A DNA stretch of 64,000 nt from Bacteroidales bacterium (lineage in GTDB: Bacteria > Bacteroidota > Bacteroidia > Bacteroidales > UBA932): positions 48,085 through 112,084 of the forward strand of contig SUYL01000067.1 of NCBI GenBank assembly GCA_015060445.1. The letters run 5' to 3'. Below the pieces are notes generated by a model. That model did not search any database. It was given only the letters and a program-made list of their open reading frames with translations, and was not told the origin of the DNA. Within the stretch, counting starts at the first letter, position 1, and every line of letters starts with the position of its first letter. Both the position numbers and the translations under genes were made by a program. Shown piece after piece: positions 61,935 to 64,000 of this stretch.

Positions 61935-62681
61935 CTAAATGTGAAGGCTGTATCCGTATCCCGACCTGTTGTGTATCCAGTCTCCGCAACTGCCCATCTT
62001 TTTGCGCAGACGGGCAATATGTACATCTACAGTGCGCTCCAGGACATAACTCTCCTCTTTCCACACCAGTTGCAATATGTCATCCCTTGAGAATATCTTG
62101 TTTGGGGCCTGGGCCAGGAGCATGAGTATTTCGTTTTCCTTTTTGGTGAGTATGACCTCATCATTGTCTACAAATACCCTCTTGTTGTCAAACTCAATTG
62201 TGAGGTTCTTGTGGGTGAACATTCTCCCCTTGTCCTCTTTCCTTTTAGGGGTGTCGTCATCGGGAACCAAATCTTCAGGAAGGATGTTGGGATTATTGTT
62301 ATAGCATCTTGTGAGTACTGCATTTACCCTGGCAAGGACCTCCTTTATGGAGAAAGGTTTTGGAATGTAGTCATCTCCCCCCTTGTTAAATCCGTTCACT
62401 ATGTCACTCTCACTGTCCAATGCTGAGATGAATATGATTGGAACAGTGCTATTGTAGTCTTCCCTGAGCAGTTGTGCAAGTTTGAGGCCGCTGATGCCAT
62501 CCATCATAATGTCGAGCAGCAGAAGGTGGTAAGGGGTCTTTATCTTGTATAGAGCCTCTTCTGAACTGGATGCTGTCTCTACAGTGTATCCTGCCTGCTG
62601 AAGGTTATACTGCAGTATATTACATATATCCACCTCGTCATCAACTACAAGAATCCTGAATTTTTCCGATTTGTTTTCCAT
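61935..62681 (-). CDS. OmpR-family response regulator
   Basis: 248 residues. Receiver domain with acidic pocket VVDDEVD, phospho-acceptor Asp in LLLLDIMMDGISG, Thr/Ser switch region FISALDSESDIV and Lys in YIPKPFSIKEV. After a charged linker (PDDDTPKRKEDKG) comes the winged-helix DNA-binding domain (LTKKENEILMLLAQAP, VLERTVDVHIARLRKKMG, IHNRSGYGYSL). It heads the operon with the kinase, mqnB, ABC ATPase and adenosyltransferase genes, and has a TATATTTG box 28 bases upstream. Confidence 0.94.
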   Translation of the reverse strand: MENKSEKFRILVVDDEVDICNILQYNLQQAGYTVETASSSEEALYKIKTPYHLLLLDIMMDGISGLKLAQLLREDYNSTVPIIFISALDSESDIVNGFNKGGDDYIPKPFSIKEVLARVNAVLTRCYNNNPNILPEDLVPDDDTPKRKEDKGRMFTHKNLTIEFDNKRVFVDNDEVILTKKENEILMLLAQAPNKIFSRDDILQLVWKEESYVLERTVDVHIARLRKKMGSCGDWIHNRSGYGYSLHI

Positions 62682-62709
62682 ATGGCGGGGTTAAGTATTA
62701 GTGAATTTA

Positions 62710-62717
62710 CAAATATA
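62710..62717 (-). promoter_or_regulatory. -7 box of the response-regulator operon
   Basis: Reads TATATTTG on the minus strand, exact TAnnTTTG, 28 bases upstream of the regulator ATG. Confidence 0.65.
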
Positions 62718-62838
62718 ATCTTTATCTCTGGAAAAATCTAACGAATGAGGAAAAATAATGATGGCGGCCCTGGTGTTCAATGCCTTATGAGGACTTATGA
62801 TGAAAGCCTCTCCGAAGCAAAAGTGCAAGGAAATGAAA

Positions 62839-62872
62839 GGTAATGAGGGCGGACGGTTTTCAAATCATTACC
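62839..62872. repeat. Inverted repeat GGTAATGA/TCATTACC upstream of the integrase
   Basis: Perfect 8-bp arms at 62839-62846 and 62865-62872 with an 18-base spacer. No T-tract follows, so it is not a terminator. It could be an arm site for the integrase or excisionase. Confidence 0.5.
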
Positions 62873-62989
62873 CAATAACGAGGTAAGTATATAGGTCGTT
62901 GGAGTTTATTTCTACTCTCTGCCACATTCTGCATAACAGTGTACAACTCGCTGATAACTAATTTTGTAACCAAAAAAGAATTGGATTAT

Positions 62990-64000
62990 GCGAAGTACAT
63001 TTAAGGTGCTGTTCTATGTGAACGGAGGTAAGGAGAAAAACGGTATTGTTCCCATTATGGGGCGAGTTACAATCAATGGTTCGGTGGCACAATTCAGTTG
63101 CAAACTGACCATTGCAAAAACAGTGTGGGATGCCAAAGGTAATCGGGCAAAAGGCAAGAGCAAGGAGGCGCGAGACATCAATTTGGCTTTAGATAACATC
63201 AAGGCTCAAATCATCAAGCATTATCGACGCATTTCGGATAGAGAAGCCTATGTTACCGCTGAAATGGTACGCAATGCCTATCAAGGTATAGGAACGGAGT
63301 ACGAAACACTGCTCGGTGCATTTGATAAGGACAACGAGAGTTTCAAGAAGCGTATCGGTATTGACCGTGCAGCAAGTTCCTACAAGGTGCGTGTAAGGTC
63401 TAGAAATCATTTAGCTGCATTCATTAAGAAATGCTACAAGCGTAGTGATATTTCTATGCTTGAACTTACTCCCGACTTCATCAAGGAGTATGAAATCTAT
63501 CTCTCTACCGATGCAGGTTTGCATAATGGTAGTGTATGGTCACATTGTATGTGGCTGAAAACAATCGTGTCAAAAGCTCATTATAACGGACTGACACCAC
63601 GAAATCCGTTTGCTCAGTATCGGGTAAATCAGAATATTAAGGAGAGGCAATATCTTACAGAAGAAGAAATCAAGGCTGTAATGACACATGAGTTTGCAGA
63701 TAAGAAGTTGGCTTACATTCGTGACCTGTTCGTGTTTGCAAGTTTCACAGCCTTGTCATTCGTGGATATTAAGGAACTGACCACCGATGATATTGTAGAG
63801 ATAAATGGGGAGAAGTGGATCCTATCCAAGAGACACAAAACAAAGGTCAATTTCCAAGTGAAGTTACTGGATATTCCATTGCTGATAATCAAGCGATATG
63901 AGAGATTCCAAGAGGACAAATTGGTGTTCCCTAATCTCAACTATTGGAGCATCTGTAAACCACTGAAAAAGATGATAAAAGAGTGCGGAATTTCAAAGGA
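62990..64000 (+). CDS. Tyrosine recombinase of a Bacteroides-type mobile element (partial)
   Basis: The frame from ATG 62990 (MRSTFKVLFYVNG) is open to the window edge, giving 337 residues without a stop. The N-terminal arm-binding part (residues 1-110) and the SAM-like core-binding domain (about 115-215) lead into the catalytic domain. At the place of the first catalytic Arg it reads FTALSFVDIKEL, with Ser where most have Arg; CTnDOT integrase is known for the same change. The beta-hairpin Lys is in LSKRHKTKVNFQV. The His, second Arg and Tyr lie beyond the window. Codons such as CGA, CGC and CGT for Arg are more frequent than in the AGG/AGA-rich neighbours, supporting transfer. Confidence 0.88.
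62990..64000 (+). mobile_element. Left end of an integrated element (ICE or transposon), cut by window
   Basis: Presence of the integrase, its foreign codon use and a change in sequence texture after about 62.72 kb mark the beginning of an element that continues past the window. Type and size cannot be seen. Confidence 0.6.

Larger units (their letters stand above)
62682..62989. other. 308-base spacer between chromosome and integrase gene
   Basis: No protein gene. The first 36 bases carry the response-regulator promoter. The rest differs in texture from the chromosome and includes an 8-bp inverted repeat. The boundary of the mobile element should lie here, but I cannot place it exactly. Confidence 0.55.

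Noticed and set aside
61906..62026. Longer histidine-kinase start at 62026
   Set aside because: The additional 40 residues overlap the regulator gene and lack membrane or signal features; ATG 61906 has a perfect SD.

Overview
The window looks like a chromosomal segment from a member of the Bacteroidales (Bacteroidota); I cannot name the genus. The reasons are: nearly every leader carries the Bacteroides-type -7 box TAnnTTTG instead of a sigma70 -10; most starts lack a Shine-Dalgarno (SD) sequence; and typical families of the order are present (DUF3869-like lipoprotein, YjbH-like outer-membrane proteins, HU-CCDC81-type protein, FISUMP-domain lipoprotein, Bacteroides-type integrase). Base composition is moderate and housekeeping genes dominate.

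Layout. 1-5.1 kb: tail of an unknown gene, pepD, a TPR/HTH membrane protein, a leader with a possible short terminated RNA, then rpsF-rpsR-rplI and a DUF2147 protein. 5.1-15 kb: SIMPL protein, M16 peptidase, D-aminoacylase-like Tat lipoprotein, ApbE, then an operon FISUMP-LemA-TPM-TPM. 14.8-18.5 kb: minus-strand DUF389-CapA-PhoH. 18.5-29.7 kb: SPOR lipoprotein, gcvT, M28-TonB fusion, leuS, two YitT paralogues, an AraC-type membrane regulator, an AraC-like reading frame running in frame into ettA. 29.7-34.9 kb: Dabb protein, M81 peptidase, cutC, MscS, HU, a repeat-bearing spacer, tRNA-Asn, HU-CCDC81-like protein. 34.9-46.4 kb: metG, dnaG, trpS, recA (minus), then rlmN, patatin-BamA-like protein, recX and prfB with a programmed +1 frameshift. 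46.4-52.7 kb: class I fumarase and a four-gene envelope cluster (two YjbH-like proteins, a His-rich lipoprotein, OmpA). 52.8-62.7 kb: ABC-F ATPase, porin, nucleoside-recognition membrane protein, trkA, DUF2795 protein, and a minus-strand operon of response regulator, histidine kinase, futalosine hydrolase, ABC ATPase and cobalamin adenosyltransferase. 62.7-64 kb: start of a mobile element with a tyrosine recombinase cut by the window end.

Themes. Translation machinery is rich here (bS6, bS18, bL9, RF2, RlmN, LeuRS, MetRS, TrpRS, two ABC-F proteins). The few perfect SD sequences stand before rpsR, rplI and a histidine-kinase gene and inside the prfB frameshift site, which matters in a phylum whose ribosome normally hides its anti-SD. 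The heptamer TCCCGAC/GTCGGGA recurs at least 37 times, far more than composition predicts, in both coding and intergenic DNA. The best candidate for an undescribed protein system is the YjbH-like/His-rich lipoprotein/YjbH-like/OmpA cluster at 48.3-52.7 kb.
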